A stretch of DNA of 64,000 bases from Parachryseolinea silvisoli (GTDB taxonomy: Bacteria; Bacteroidota; Bacteroidia; Cytophagales; Cyclobacteriaceae). The DNA is taken from contig NZ_JAIOAO010000001.1 of assembly GCF_021190955.1 (NCBI RefSeq), forward strand, positions 868,001 through 932,000. The letters are read 5' to 3'. A model generated the notes under the pieces. It ran no database searches, was not told where the DNA came from, and saw nothing but the letters and a program-made list of their open reading frames with translations. This document shows positions 17,358 through 24,957 of the stretch, piece after piece. Positions within the stretch are counted from its first letter, which is position 1. Each line of letters begins with the position of its first letter. The translations under genes and the position numbers were made by a program.

Positions 17358-19007
17358 ATGTCAAACAGATTTCTGAAAATTCATCCCGCTGACAATGTCT
17401 ATGTAGCATTGACAGACCTGAAGGCTGGCGAAACACTGACCGTGGATGGCGGCAAGCCGCTGACACTGGTAGACGATGTTCCTGCCAAACACAAATTCAC
17501 CGAGGCGCCCTTACAGCCCGATGACGAAGTGCTGATGTACGGCACGCTGGTGGGCAAAGCCGTCCAGCCGATTCGCCAGGGCGGTGTCATCGGCACACAC
17601 AACCTCAAGCACAAAGCAGCTCCTTACGCGGGCCGCACAAAGGCTTATTCCTGGGCGCCGCCCGACGTTTCCGCCTTTAAAGACAAAACTTTTATGGGCT
17701 ACCACCGTGCCGACGGACAAGTAGGCACAGCCAACTACTGGCTTATCGTTCCGTTGGTATTCTGTGAAAACCGGAACGTGGAAGTGATCACCGAAGCGTT
17801 TACGACCGAGCTGGGCTTTGGCAAGCCCGAAGCCTATAAAGACTACGTGCACGAGCTGGTGCAGGCATACCGAAACGGTGGTACCACCAAACTGGAAACA
17901 GTACCTTTCCACCCAGCGGGTGCCGCGGCCGATAACCGTCTCTTCAAAAATATTGACGGTGTAAAATTCCTCACGCACCAGGGCGGCTGTGGTGGCACAC
18001 GGCAGGATTCGCAAACTCTGTGCAAACTTCTGGCCGGCTATATTCACCACCCCAACGTAGCGGGTGCAACGGTGCTGAGCCTGGGTTGTCAGAATGCCGA
18101 AATCACGACATTGCAAGAGCGCTTGAAAGAGTTGGACCCGAAAGGCAGCAAGCCGGTGTTTATACTCGACCAACAACAAAGCGGCACAGAACAAGAATTG
18201 CTGACGCAAGCGATTCGCCAGACATTCGCCGCGTTGGTGGAAGCAAACAAGATCGAGCGCAAACCCGCACCGCTCAGTAAGCTGGTGGTCGGATTAAAAT
18301 GTGGTGGCTCAGATGGTTTCTCTGGCATCTCAGCTAACCCGGCGATTGGTCATACATCCGACCTGCTGGTAACACTCGGCGGCAGTACGATTTTGTCCGA
18401 ATTCCCAGAGCTGTGTGGTGTTGAGCAAGAGCTTATCAACCGCTGCGAAGAAGACGCTGCAGGCGAGTTGTTTATCAAGCTGATGCGCACGTACTCCAAC
18501 GCTGCCGAAGCGGTAGGCTCGGGTTTCGACATGAACCCTTCCCCGGGCAACATCAAAGACGGCTTGATCACCGATGCCATCAAGTCCGCCGGTGCTGCAA
18601 AGAAAGGTGGCACAGCGCCCGTAGCCGATGTGTTGCAATATGCCGAGTATATCAAAAAACCCGGCCTCAACCTGCTCTGTACCCCGGGCAACGACGTGGA
18701 GAGTACGACAGGCACAACCGGCTCCGGTGCACAGATCATTTTGTTTACCACCGGACTGGGCACACCGACAGGCAACCCCGTGTCGCAAGTGGTAAAACTT
18801 TCAACCAACACCAAGCTGGCCGAACGCATGCCAGACATCATCGACTTCAACACCGGCTCAATCATTTCAGGCGAAAAAACCATTGACAAGGTCGGCGAAG
18901 AAATCCTCGACTTCATCATCGAAGTAGCTAGCGGCCGCGTCACCGCCAAGTCGGTAGCCCTCGGCCAGGACGACTTCATCCCCTGGAAACGCGGCGTTTC
19001 CCTATAA
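17358..19007 (+). CDS. uxaA: Altronate dehydratase
   Basis: A 549-residue cytoplasmic dehydratase that turns D-altronate into 2-keto-3-deoxygluconate. An N-terminal SAF domain (about 8-90, ADNVYVALTDLKAGETL...) is joined to the large UxaA domain with YHRADGQVGTANYW, the Cys-containing THQGGCGGTRQDS, LSLGCQNAE and LKCGGSDGFSG. The conserved cysteines probably bind the metal centre of the family. Length and order agree with full-length UxaA from other Bacteroidota. It is monocistronic: a palindromic operator lies just upstream and a strong terminator just downstream. It connects UxaB (40769-42190) to KdgK (15058-16056). Confidence 0.95.
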   Translation: MSNRFLKIHPADNVYVALTDLKAGETLTVDGGKPLTLVDDVPAKHKFTEAPLQPDDEVLMYGTLVGKAVQPIRQGGVIGTHNLKHKAAPYAGRTKAYSWAPPDVSAFKDKTFMGYHRADGQVGTANYWLIVPLVFCENRNVEVITEAFTTELGFGKPEAYKDYVHELVQAYRNGGTTKLETVPFHPAGAAADNRLFKNIDGVKFLTHQGGCGGTRQDSQTLCKLLAGYIHHPNVAGATVLSLGCQNAEITTLQERLKELDPKGSKPVFILDQQQSGTEQELLTQAIRQTFAALVEANKIERKPAPLSKLVVGLKCGGSDGFSGISANPAIGHTSDLLVTLGGSTILSEFPELCGVEQELINRCEEDAAGELFIKLMRTYSNAAEAVGSGFDMNPSPGNIKDGLITDAIKSAGAAKKGGTAPVADVLQYAEYIKKPGLNLLCTPGNDVESTTGTTGSGAQIILFTTGLGTPTGNPVSQVVKLSTNTKLAERMPDIIDFNTGSIISGEKTIDKVGEEILDFIIEVASGRVTAKSVALGQDDFIPWKRGVSL

Positions 19008-19015
19008 CCTCCTAC

Positions 19016-19056
19016 CCTGTCCACAGGCGCCAAAGGTCTGTGGACAGGCTTTTTTT
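19016..19056 (+). terminator. Terminator of uxaA
   Basis: A stem CCTGTCCACAG/CTGTGGACAGG (19016-19026 and 19038-19048) with an 11-base loop and a run of seven T (19050-19056). Confidence 0.93.
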
Positions 19057-19186
19057 AGCTTTCCGGCGACAGCACGTTTCTGGCAACTCACTACACCCGT
19101 TCAACACTTCACAACACATCTCTTTAATACCCTGAATCTTCTTCCCATCCTTGTACCGTTAATACGGCATAAACTTATTCAGGCAT

Positions 19187-20641
19187 ATGAAAACGCGCAT
19201 CCTGTTGTCATCCTTCATCCTGGCAGTCCTTATTCCGCTGCTGCACCCGGTATCGGGTCAGACGGTAACTGCCTCCGGTAATAACAATACTAAAACCTCA
19301 ATCCACATAGACAACGACCGCTACCGCTGGTCGCAGAAATCCAACGGCAGCGAATTCAATATCGAGCTTCGAGGCCGCGTGGAAGTGACCGATGACGACC
19401 GTGATATCAAGTCACTTTCTGACGGCGGTTACCTGGAAATCAGCAAGACCGTCTTTGGCAGCAAACGCTCGGTGGTCATCGAATCCCAGGGCGGCGGCAA
19501 GCTGAAACGTGCGTATTACGAAGGCCGTACGCTGGCGTCGTGGGAGGACGGCGGCAAAGCCTGGCTGGCAGACATCCTGCCCAGTGTGGTACGTTCGACA
19601 GGAATTTCCGCAGAAGCCCGTGTGGAGCGGTTTTTTAAGAAAGGTGGTACAACGGGTGTCCTAAACGAAATCAGCCAATTGGAAGGCGACGGTGTACGTG
19701 CTCAATATGCGGCCCTGCTCATGAAGCAGCCCGTGCCAGTATCAGAGTATGCCGGCATCATCCGATCTGTCAGCAGCAAGATCGACTCGGATCACTACAA
19801 GGCCGAATTTTTACGAAACAACATCGGCAAGTTTATTCAGAACAAAGAAGCATCGGCCGCAGTATTCAGCGCGACGCTGGAGATCGACTCAGACCACTAC
19901 CGCGCGGGGGTGATCAAAGAGGCACTCCGCGGTGACAATGTCACGCAGGACAATATTACGACGGCCCTGCAAGCGGCTTCCAAAATAGAATCGGACCACT
20001 ATATTACCGAAGTGTTGACGGCACTTTTACAAAAGCCCAACCTGACGGACGCCGCAATGGAAAAACTGATCGAAACAACACAGGCCATTGAGTCCGATCA
20101 CTATAAAACGGAGATATTAAAACGAGCCTTAAACAAACCTAACTTGTCAAAGCGCTCGTACGATAACCTGATCGAGTCGACCCGCCATGTGGAGTCAGAC
20201 CACTATCTCACCGAAATCATCCGCGAATTGTTATCGAGGCCGTTAACCACGGAGGTCATCACGAGCACTTCACAGATCCTGGGTTCGATCGAGTCTGATC
20301 ACTACCGGTCCGAAGTGTTGAGCCGCTTGTTAAAACAGCCTTCCCTGAATGACAATATTCTCGCTACTACGCTAGACCTCTGCAAAGGCATGGACAGCGA
20401 CCACTACAAATCACAAGTGTTGCAACAGGCCATCGCCGAAACCAAAACTGATGGTCAGCTGGCGTCTGTCTTGCAAGTGGTACGCAGCATGGATTCGGAT
20501 CACTATAAAACCGAGGTAATGACCCGCGCCGCCAATCGGGTGAAAGCCGCTGGCACACCGCTGAAAGATACCTATCGCGAAATAGCGCGTTCGATCTCGT
20601 CGGAAACATACTACGGACGGGCTTTACGGGCTATCGATTGA
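19187..20641 (+). CDS. Secreted repeat protein with eight 34-residue SDHY repeats, first gene of a LytS/LytTR operon
   Basis: A 484-residue exported protein (signal peptide ending PVSGQ, about residue 25). Residues about 40-130 form a beta-rich domain (FNIELRGRVEVTDDDRDIKSL, SDGGYLEISK). From about 165 onward come helical repeats with the core (I/V/M)(D/E)SDHY-x2-E/Q-(V/I)(L/I). The SDHY Ser falls at 201, 235, 269, 303, 337, 370, 404 and 437, a period of 33-34. Weaker copies flank them (LEGDGVRAQYAALL at 165; ISSETYYGRAL at 470). The period suggests a two-helix solenoid like TPR or HEAT. I recall similar repeats attached to some M56 (BlaR1-like) peptidases but cannot verify it. Thirty bases separate it from the kinase gene, so it may be a periplasmic sensor or ligand for that system (inference). 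No known function. Confidence 0.85.
   Translation: MKTRILLSSFILAVLIPLLHPVSGQTVTASGNNNTKTSIHIDNDRYRWSQKSNGSEFNIELRGRVEVTDDDRDIKSLSDGGYLEISKTVFGSKRSVVIESQGGGKLKRAYYEGRTLASWEDGGKAWLADILPSVVRSTGISAEARVERFFKKGGTTGVLNEISQLEGDGVRAQYAALLMKQPVPVSEYAGIIRSVSSKIDSDHYKAEFLRNNIGKFIQNKEASAAVFSATLEIDSDHYRAGVIKEALRGDNVTQDNITTALQAASKIESDHYITEVLTALLQKPNLTDAAMEKLIETTQAIESDHYKTEILKRALNKPNLSKRSYDNLIESTRHVESDHYLTEIIRELLSRPLTTEVITSTSQILGSIESDHYRSEVLSRLLKQPSLNDNILATTLDLCKGMDSDHYKSQVLQQAIAETKTDGQLASVLQVVRSMDSDHYKTEVMTRAANRVKAAGTPLKDTYREIARSISSETYYGRALRAID
19685..20614 (+). repeat. Protein-level tandem repeat, period about 34 codons, core SDHY
   Basis: Eight canonical and two degenerate copies lie inside the gene at 19187-20641. 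The DNA of the cores differs by synonymous changes: the Ser is TCG, TCA, TCC, TCT or AGC; Asp alternates GAT/GAC; Tyr TAC/TAT. The repeats are therefore old and held by selection on the protein, not a recent DNA expansion. Confidence 0.9.
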
Positions 20642-20671
20642 TTTCATCACGCGATTTCGTAATTTAACCTT

Positions 20672-21754
20672 ATGCGTCACCCGCTTCGCCGATTTACCTG
20701 GATCATTCTGCTCGCCGTTGTGTTTTTCTTCATGCTCTTCGTGTACCTGCACGTGAGCGAGACGGGAGCTTTCCCCAGCCTGCAAGACAGTGGCTCCGGT
20801 ATACTTCTCAGCATCCTGACGGGAAGTATACTGGCCGTGACCCTGTACTTTGCCAACACCGCGCTGGACCGGTGGATTCCCTGGCGCACCTACTTTACCT
20901 CGAGGCTGCTGGTGGGGTATGGTGCCAATGTACTGCTCGCGATGGGCGTGACGGTTGCCACCGGCGCCGCGTTTCTTTCCGTGGCCGGCGGTAATGTACT
21001 CTGGCCTGGCTTCTCAGCACGGGACACCGATCTGTACTGGAAGTTAATGATCTTGTACCTGGCAGCGCTGTTTATATACAACGTCATTTATGCGTTGCTC
21101 TTTTCGTACCAGCATTATACAGTCACGCAGATCGAGAAGCTACAACGGGAACGTCGCCAGTTGGAGCTGCAATTCGAAGCGTTGAAAAGCCAGATCAGTC
21201 CACATTATCTTTTTAACAGCCTGAACACGATCTCGTCGCTATTGTACAAAGACCTGCCTTCGGCCGAACAATTTATCCGACGCCTGGCGCAGACCTACCA
21301 GTTTATCTTGACGACACGCAGCAAGCCGTATGTTTCACTGCAAGAAGAGATCAGCTTTGTCGAGTCATATTATTATCTACTACGCATCCGGTTTCAACAG
21401 CAACTGCACGTCGAGATCAACCTGCCACCGAATGTCATGAACAGCAAGATTCCGCCGCTAACGTTGCAGATGCTCATCGAAAACGCAGTGAAGCACAACC
21501 CGATGCATACGGATAAGAAGCTGTTCATTTATATCACGGCACAAGACAACACGCGGCTGAAGGTGATCAACACAAAGACCGGCACGGCCCATGGTGTTAC
21601 GTCGTTCCAGATCGGCCTGGACAATATTCAAAAGCGCTACCGTTTCTTTACGGATAAGAAGATTGAGATTCGTGACGACGAGAAATTCACCGTATCACTT
21701 CCGCTCATCCTCTTTCCCCCCAAACTGAAACCTCAACTAAACGGACACGTATGA
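20672..21754 (+). CDS. LytS/YehU-type sensor histidine kinase
   Basis: A 360-residue membrane kinase. Four hydrophobic helices in the first 150 residues are followed by a coiled-coil linker (EKLQRERRQLELQFEALKSQ). The His_kinase domain has phospho-acceptor H178 (QISPHYLFNSLNTIS), and the ATPase N-box carries N271 (MLIENAVKHNP). It should phosphorylate the LytTR regulator encoded two genes downstream (D56). The stop overlaps the start of the next gene (ATGA). There is no separate extracellular sensor domain, so the signal may come through the membrane helices or from the repeat protein encoded upstream. Confidence 0.94.
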   Translation: MRHPLRRFTWIILLAVVFFFMLFVYLHVSETGAFPSLQDSGSGILLSILTGSILAVTLYFANTALDRWIPWRTYFTSRLLVGYGANVLLAMGVTVATGAAFLSVAGGNVLWPGFSARDTDLYWKLMILYLAALFIYNVIYALLFSYQHYTVTQIEKLQRERRQLELQFEALKSQISPHYLFNSLNTISSLLYKDLPSAEQFIRRLAQTYQFILTTRSKPYVSLQEEISFVESYYYLLRIRFQQQLHVEINLPPNVMNSKIPPLTLQMLIENAVKHNPMHTDKKLFIYITAQDNTRLKVINTKTGTAHGVTSFQIGLDNIQKRYRFFTDKKIEIRDDEKFTVSLPLILFPPKLKPQLNGHV

Positions 21755-22806
21755 AACGGTATTTTATCCATCACCCCGTGTTCCGCATCCTGGCGCCAGC
21801 CTTTTATGGCGCGCTGGTCTATTTGTTGGTCCTGATGATCAACGACACCGTAGCGCAGATCAACGATCTTTTTAACAGCCAGGAATTATACCTGTGCATC
21901 GGCCTCACCTACCTGGCCTTTGAATCGTGCCGCCTGGTAATCGTCATTCAGCATCGCTTTCAACGCGACCAACGTACATCGCGGCTGCTCACAACGCAGG
22001 TAGTGGCCACGCTGATCTTATCAACGGGTCTTGTCATGACCGGGCTGCATTTGTACTTCCAGTACGTGATCGGCTTCGGCATGACCAATGAGCAGTTCGC
22101 GACCTTCTGTTCTATTTTTGCAGTCACCGCGGCACTCTACAATCTTCTTTACATCAGCGACTACTATCTGCACCAGGAGAACACGCTCAAACTGCAGGCC
22201 GAAATGCAACACAAGGCAATCCTGGAGGTAGAGATGCTGGAGTTCCAGCACGACATCAATCCGGAGCTTTTGTACGAAAGCCTCGAAAGTCTGATCGGCA
22301 TTATGTACCGTGATGTAGAAAAAGCGGAAGCCTACATCGACTCCCTGGCTACCGGGTACCGGTATGTCCTGACGAACCGCCATCAGGAACTGATCCCCGC
22401 AGAGGCTGAAATCGATGCGGCCAGAAACCTGATACTGTTACTAAACGAGCGATACTTCGGTCAGCTCACGCTGGACGTGACCGAAGACAACGACCTGGTG
22501 GATGCCATGCTAATACCCGGATCGTTACCGATCGTAGTGGAATATATTGTGCGCAACACAATCGTAACACGTTTTGAGCCACTGTCCATCACCTGCTACA
22601 CCGAAGACAATTACCTGGTGCTGCAAAGCAAGCTGAATGACCGGCTGATACCGTATGCGGACAGCGAAGTGGCTTTCACGCGGTTACAGCGTTCATACTC
22701 GCTCTACAGCGACCTACCGCTAATCAAAGTGAAGGCGTACCAGGAAAATTATATTAAATTACCGCTGCTTCGTGTAGAGGAAACTACCCCTTTGGAGGCA
22801 CTATGA
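21751..22806 (+). CDS. LytS-like pseudokinase (histidine kinase lacking the phospho-acceptor His and N-box Asn)
   Basis: A 351-residue protein with the same plan as its upstream neighbour: four membrane helices, a short coiled coil, then a His_kinase-like region. Aligning the two shows the active site is gone. QISPHYLFNSL in the kinase is HDINPELLYESL here, so E172 replaces the His. MLIENAVKHN is IVVEYIVRNT, so Y265 replaces the Mg-binding Asn, and the glycine-rich ATP loops are missing. The frame is intact and 4-base overlaps link it to both neighbours, so it is selected as a protein, not decaying. Likely a partner or allosteric regulator of the active kinase, perhaps as heterodimer (inference). 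Confidence 0.88.
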   Translation: MKRYFIHHPVFRILAPAFYGALVYLLVLMINDTVAQINDLFNSQELYLCIGLTYLAFESCRLVIVIQHRFQRDQRTSRLLTTQVVATLILSTGLVMTGLHLYFQYVIGFGMTNEQFATFCSIFAVTAALYNLLYISDYYLHQENTLKLQAEMQHKAILEVEMLEFQHDINPELLYESLESLIGIMYRDVEKAEAYIDSLATGYRYVLTNRHQELIPAEAEIDAARNLILLLNERYFGQLTLDVTEDNDLVDAMLIPGSLPIVVEYIVRNTIVTRFEPLSITCYTEDNYLVLQSKLNDRLIPYADSEVAFTRLQRSYSLYSDLPLIKVKAYQENYIKLPLLRVEETTPLEAL

Positions 22807-23579
22807 AAGTCGCAATCATTGAAGACGAGCTGCCGGCAGCGGAGAAGCTGGAACGTTATCTCACAAAATACGATCCCACGATTGTCGTGGCAGCCCGGCT
22901 GGATTCGGTCGCGGCGGCCGTACCCTGGCTGCAACAGCACCAGGACGAAGTGGACCTGATCTTTATGGATATTCAGCTCATCGATGGGTTGAGCTTCCAG
23001 ATCTTTCAGGCGATGCAGGTACAAAAGCCAGTGATCTTCACAACAGCCTACAATGAATTCGCCCTCGACGCTTTTAAAGTAAACAGTATTGATTACCTGT
23101 TAAAGCCTGTCACATTTACCGACCTGGCCGCCAGTCTAAAAAAGATGGAATCGCTGCGGCAGCAGCTGCAATTCCCGGCAGTACAGGCGCAACGCATCAG
23201 CCAGATAGCCACGACTTCCCCCGCCACTGTACACAAGCGTCGGTTCATGGTAAAAGTCGGCGAACACATCCGCTCCATCACCGCCGACCAGATCAGCCTG
23301 CTGTACGCCGAAGGCCGCGATGTATACCTGGTGACCGGTCAGAACAAAAAGTTTATCATCGACTATACACTGGAGGCACTGGAAGATATGCTCGACCCAC
23401 AAATATTCTTCCGGATCAACCGCACCTATATCATCAACATCAACGCAATCAAAGACGTGCTGGTCTACTCCAACAGCCGCCTCAAGATCACAATGATCCA
23501 GGATTTCGATAAAGAGATCATCGTGAGCCGCGAGAAAGTCGGCGACTTCAAGACCTGGTTCGACGGTGCCGCGCACTAA
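22803..23579 (+). CDS. LytTR-family response regulator
   Basis: A 258-residue regulator. The receiver domain (about 1-120) has E7/D8, phosphoacceptor D56 (IFMDIQLIDG), T80 and K101 (YLLKPV). The LytTR DNA-binding domain (about 150-250) has FMVKVGEHIRSITADQISLLYAEGRDVYL, split here by the usual beta-strands, and FFRINRTYIININAIKDV. It should be the output of the kinase/pseudokinase pair and controls unknown targets, possibly its own operon. The start overlaps the pseudokinase stop by 4 bases. Confidence 0.95.
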   Translation: MKVAIIEDELPAAEKLERYLTKYDPTIVVAARLDSVAAAVPWLQQHQDEVDLIFMDIQLIDGLSFQIFQAMQVQKPVIFTTAYNEFALDAFKVNSIDYLLKPVTFTDLAASLKKMESLRQQLQFPAVQAQRISQIATTSPATVHKRRFMVKVGEHIRSITADQISLLYAEGRDVYLVTGQNKKFIIDYTLEALEDMLDPQIFFRINRTYIININAIKDVLVYSNSRLKITMIQDFDKEIIVSREKVGDFKTWFDGAAH

Positions 23580-23607
23580 ACACCGCGAGGTACTGCCATA
23601 AAGACAC

Positions 23608-23943
23608 TCAAAGAAAATCCACCCGCAGCGGCGTAAAACTATCAATCAGCCGAACATGCGGCGACAGCACCTGAATAGTATGTAGTTTACCAGAAGGAAC
23701 ACAAAACATATCACCTGTCTTCAAACGTTCATCCGGCTCGCCCTCACAAAAGAATATAATTTCACCCGCAGCAACATAGGTTGTTTGTTCGTGCACATGA
23801 CTATGCGGCGGGTCCGGAGCTTCCCAAGGACCATTGTTAAAGTCGATAACCACCGTCATCAATTGTTGTTCGTGGATGAGGTACCGGGTCACCCCGTCTT
23901 TTACCTGCGTTACTGCAGCCTTGTCAGCGTGAATCACGGGCAT
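23608..23943 (-). CDS. Small cupin protein, last gene of the pectin operon
   Basis: A 111-residue single cupin. Motif 1 is HSHVHEQTTYVAAGE (metal-binding His/His/Glu) and motif 2 is PSGKLHTIQVLS. No signal peptide, so cytoplasmic. It follows the pectinesterase gene by 24 bases. KdgF-like cupins, which help linearise unsaturated galacturonate to the DKI form, are small single cupins found in such loci. This protein has the right size, motifs and place to be one (inference), and it would hand its product to KduI. Simple sugar-binding or regulatory roles are also possible. Confidence 0.85.
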   Translation of the reverse strand: MPVIHADKAAVTQVKDGVTRYLIHEQQLMTVVIDFNNGPWEAPDPPHSHVHEQTTYVAAGEIIFFCEGEPDERLKTGDMFCVPSGKLHTIQVLSPHVRLIDSFTPLRVDFL

Positions 23944-23967
23944 ACGTGTCGTGTGTTAAAATCTGCT

Positions 23968-24954
23968 TCAAGGTACGCTTATCTTCCAATCTCCTAAAAT
24001 CGCCTCGACGGAGTAGTTGGCGGCTTCGCCGACCGTCAGCGTATGCGCCCAGGATACACGGGTGTTGCCACTAGCACCGGGACCAGTCGAAGCGTACTCG
24101 GCATAATAGGCCGTCTTCTCTGCATCGGGCTTGTCCCAGTTGTGCCAGCCTTCCTTTTTTATCTGTTTGCCGAGGTAGCAACGTATAAATACTGTTTTCG
24201 CCCAGGGGCGCCATGGCCTGCCGAGGTAAAAGGTTCCTTCAGAAGCATCACCGGTAATATTACAGTCGAGGAAGACAAAGCCATGGCGTGTGTTCTCCAA
24301 CGTAGAGGCCGCTGTGACATAACCACCCGGCTTTTTACAAAAGATGGTACAATGATCAAAGATCGCGGTAGACCAGCCGAAGATAAAATCAACGGTACCT
24401 TCTATATAGCAGTCTCTATAATATTGTCGGCTCTTCTCGCCAAAGGGATAAAGTGTATCCTGGTTGCCTAGAAAACGACAATTACGAAACATGACGCGAT
24501 CACCGGCAATTCGTACAGCTACCGCCTGCCCTACCGGTCCGGCACTGTTTTCAAAGGTGATGTTTTCGGCATAGAAGTCGTCCGCAAACACAAAGAAAGA
24601 AGAAGAGCCGGTCGTGCCCATCTCCTCCCCGAAGCGATTCTTCTTGGAAGCATAGTCGTCGTAAGTTACGATCGTCCGGGTTACATCCTCACCGATAAGC
24701 CGGACGTTGATTTTGGATGTAGCCAGCGTAAGCTTCTCTTTGTAAGTCCCCCGTCGAAGCAGAATACGGGTCTCTTTCTTGCGAAAATCGGGTACAGCGT
24801 TAAAGGCTTCTTGTAGCGTACGGAAATCACCGGAACCGTCCGGGGTTACAACAAAATCGTAAGACACCCTTTCGAGCGCTTGCGTGGCTGGCTGTGCGTT
24901 ACTGTGCAGGGTCAACCAGACCAATACAACCGACCAGGCTATACGATTTCTCAT
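23968..24954 (-). CDS. Pectinesterase (carbohydrate esterase family 8)
   Basis: A 328-residue secreted right-handed beta-helix enzyme with signal peptide (IAWSVVLVWLTLHSNAQ). It removes methyl esters from homogalacturonan, making it accessible to polygalacturonase. Family signatures are all present: FVVTPDGSGDFRTLQEAFNA at the start, ENITFENSAGP, GNQDTLYPFG with the acid/base Asp, DFIFGWSTAIFDHC with the nucleophile Asp, and LGRPWRPWAKT with the catalytic Arg. It follows the GH43 gene with a 3-base gap in the pectin operon. Confidence 0.95.
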   Translation of the reverse strand: MRNRIAWSVVLVWLTLHSNAQPATQALERVSYDFVVTPDGSGDFRTLQEAFNAVPDFRKKETRILLRRGTYKEKLTLATSKINVRLIGEDVTRTIVTYDDYASKKNRFGEEMGTTGSSSFFVFADDFYAENITFENSAGPVGQAVAVRIAGDRVMFRNCRFLGNQDTLYPFGEKSRQYYRDCYIEGTVDFIFGWSTAIFDHCTIFCKKPGGYVTAASTLENTRHGFVFLDCNITGDASEGTFYLGRPWRPWAKTVFIRCYLGKQIKKEGWHNWDKPDAEKTAYYAEYASTGPGASGNTRVSWAHTLTVGEAANYSVEAILGDWKISVP

Positions 24955-24957
24955 GCG

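Noticed and set aside
19780-20520. Regular repeats considered as CRISPR or DNA satellite
   Set aside because: The period is about 102 bases but copies differ at many synonymous sites and lie inside one open frame; repetition is at the protein level.
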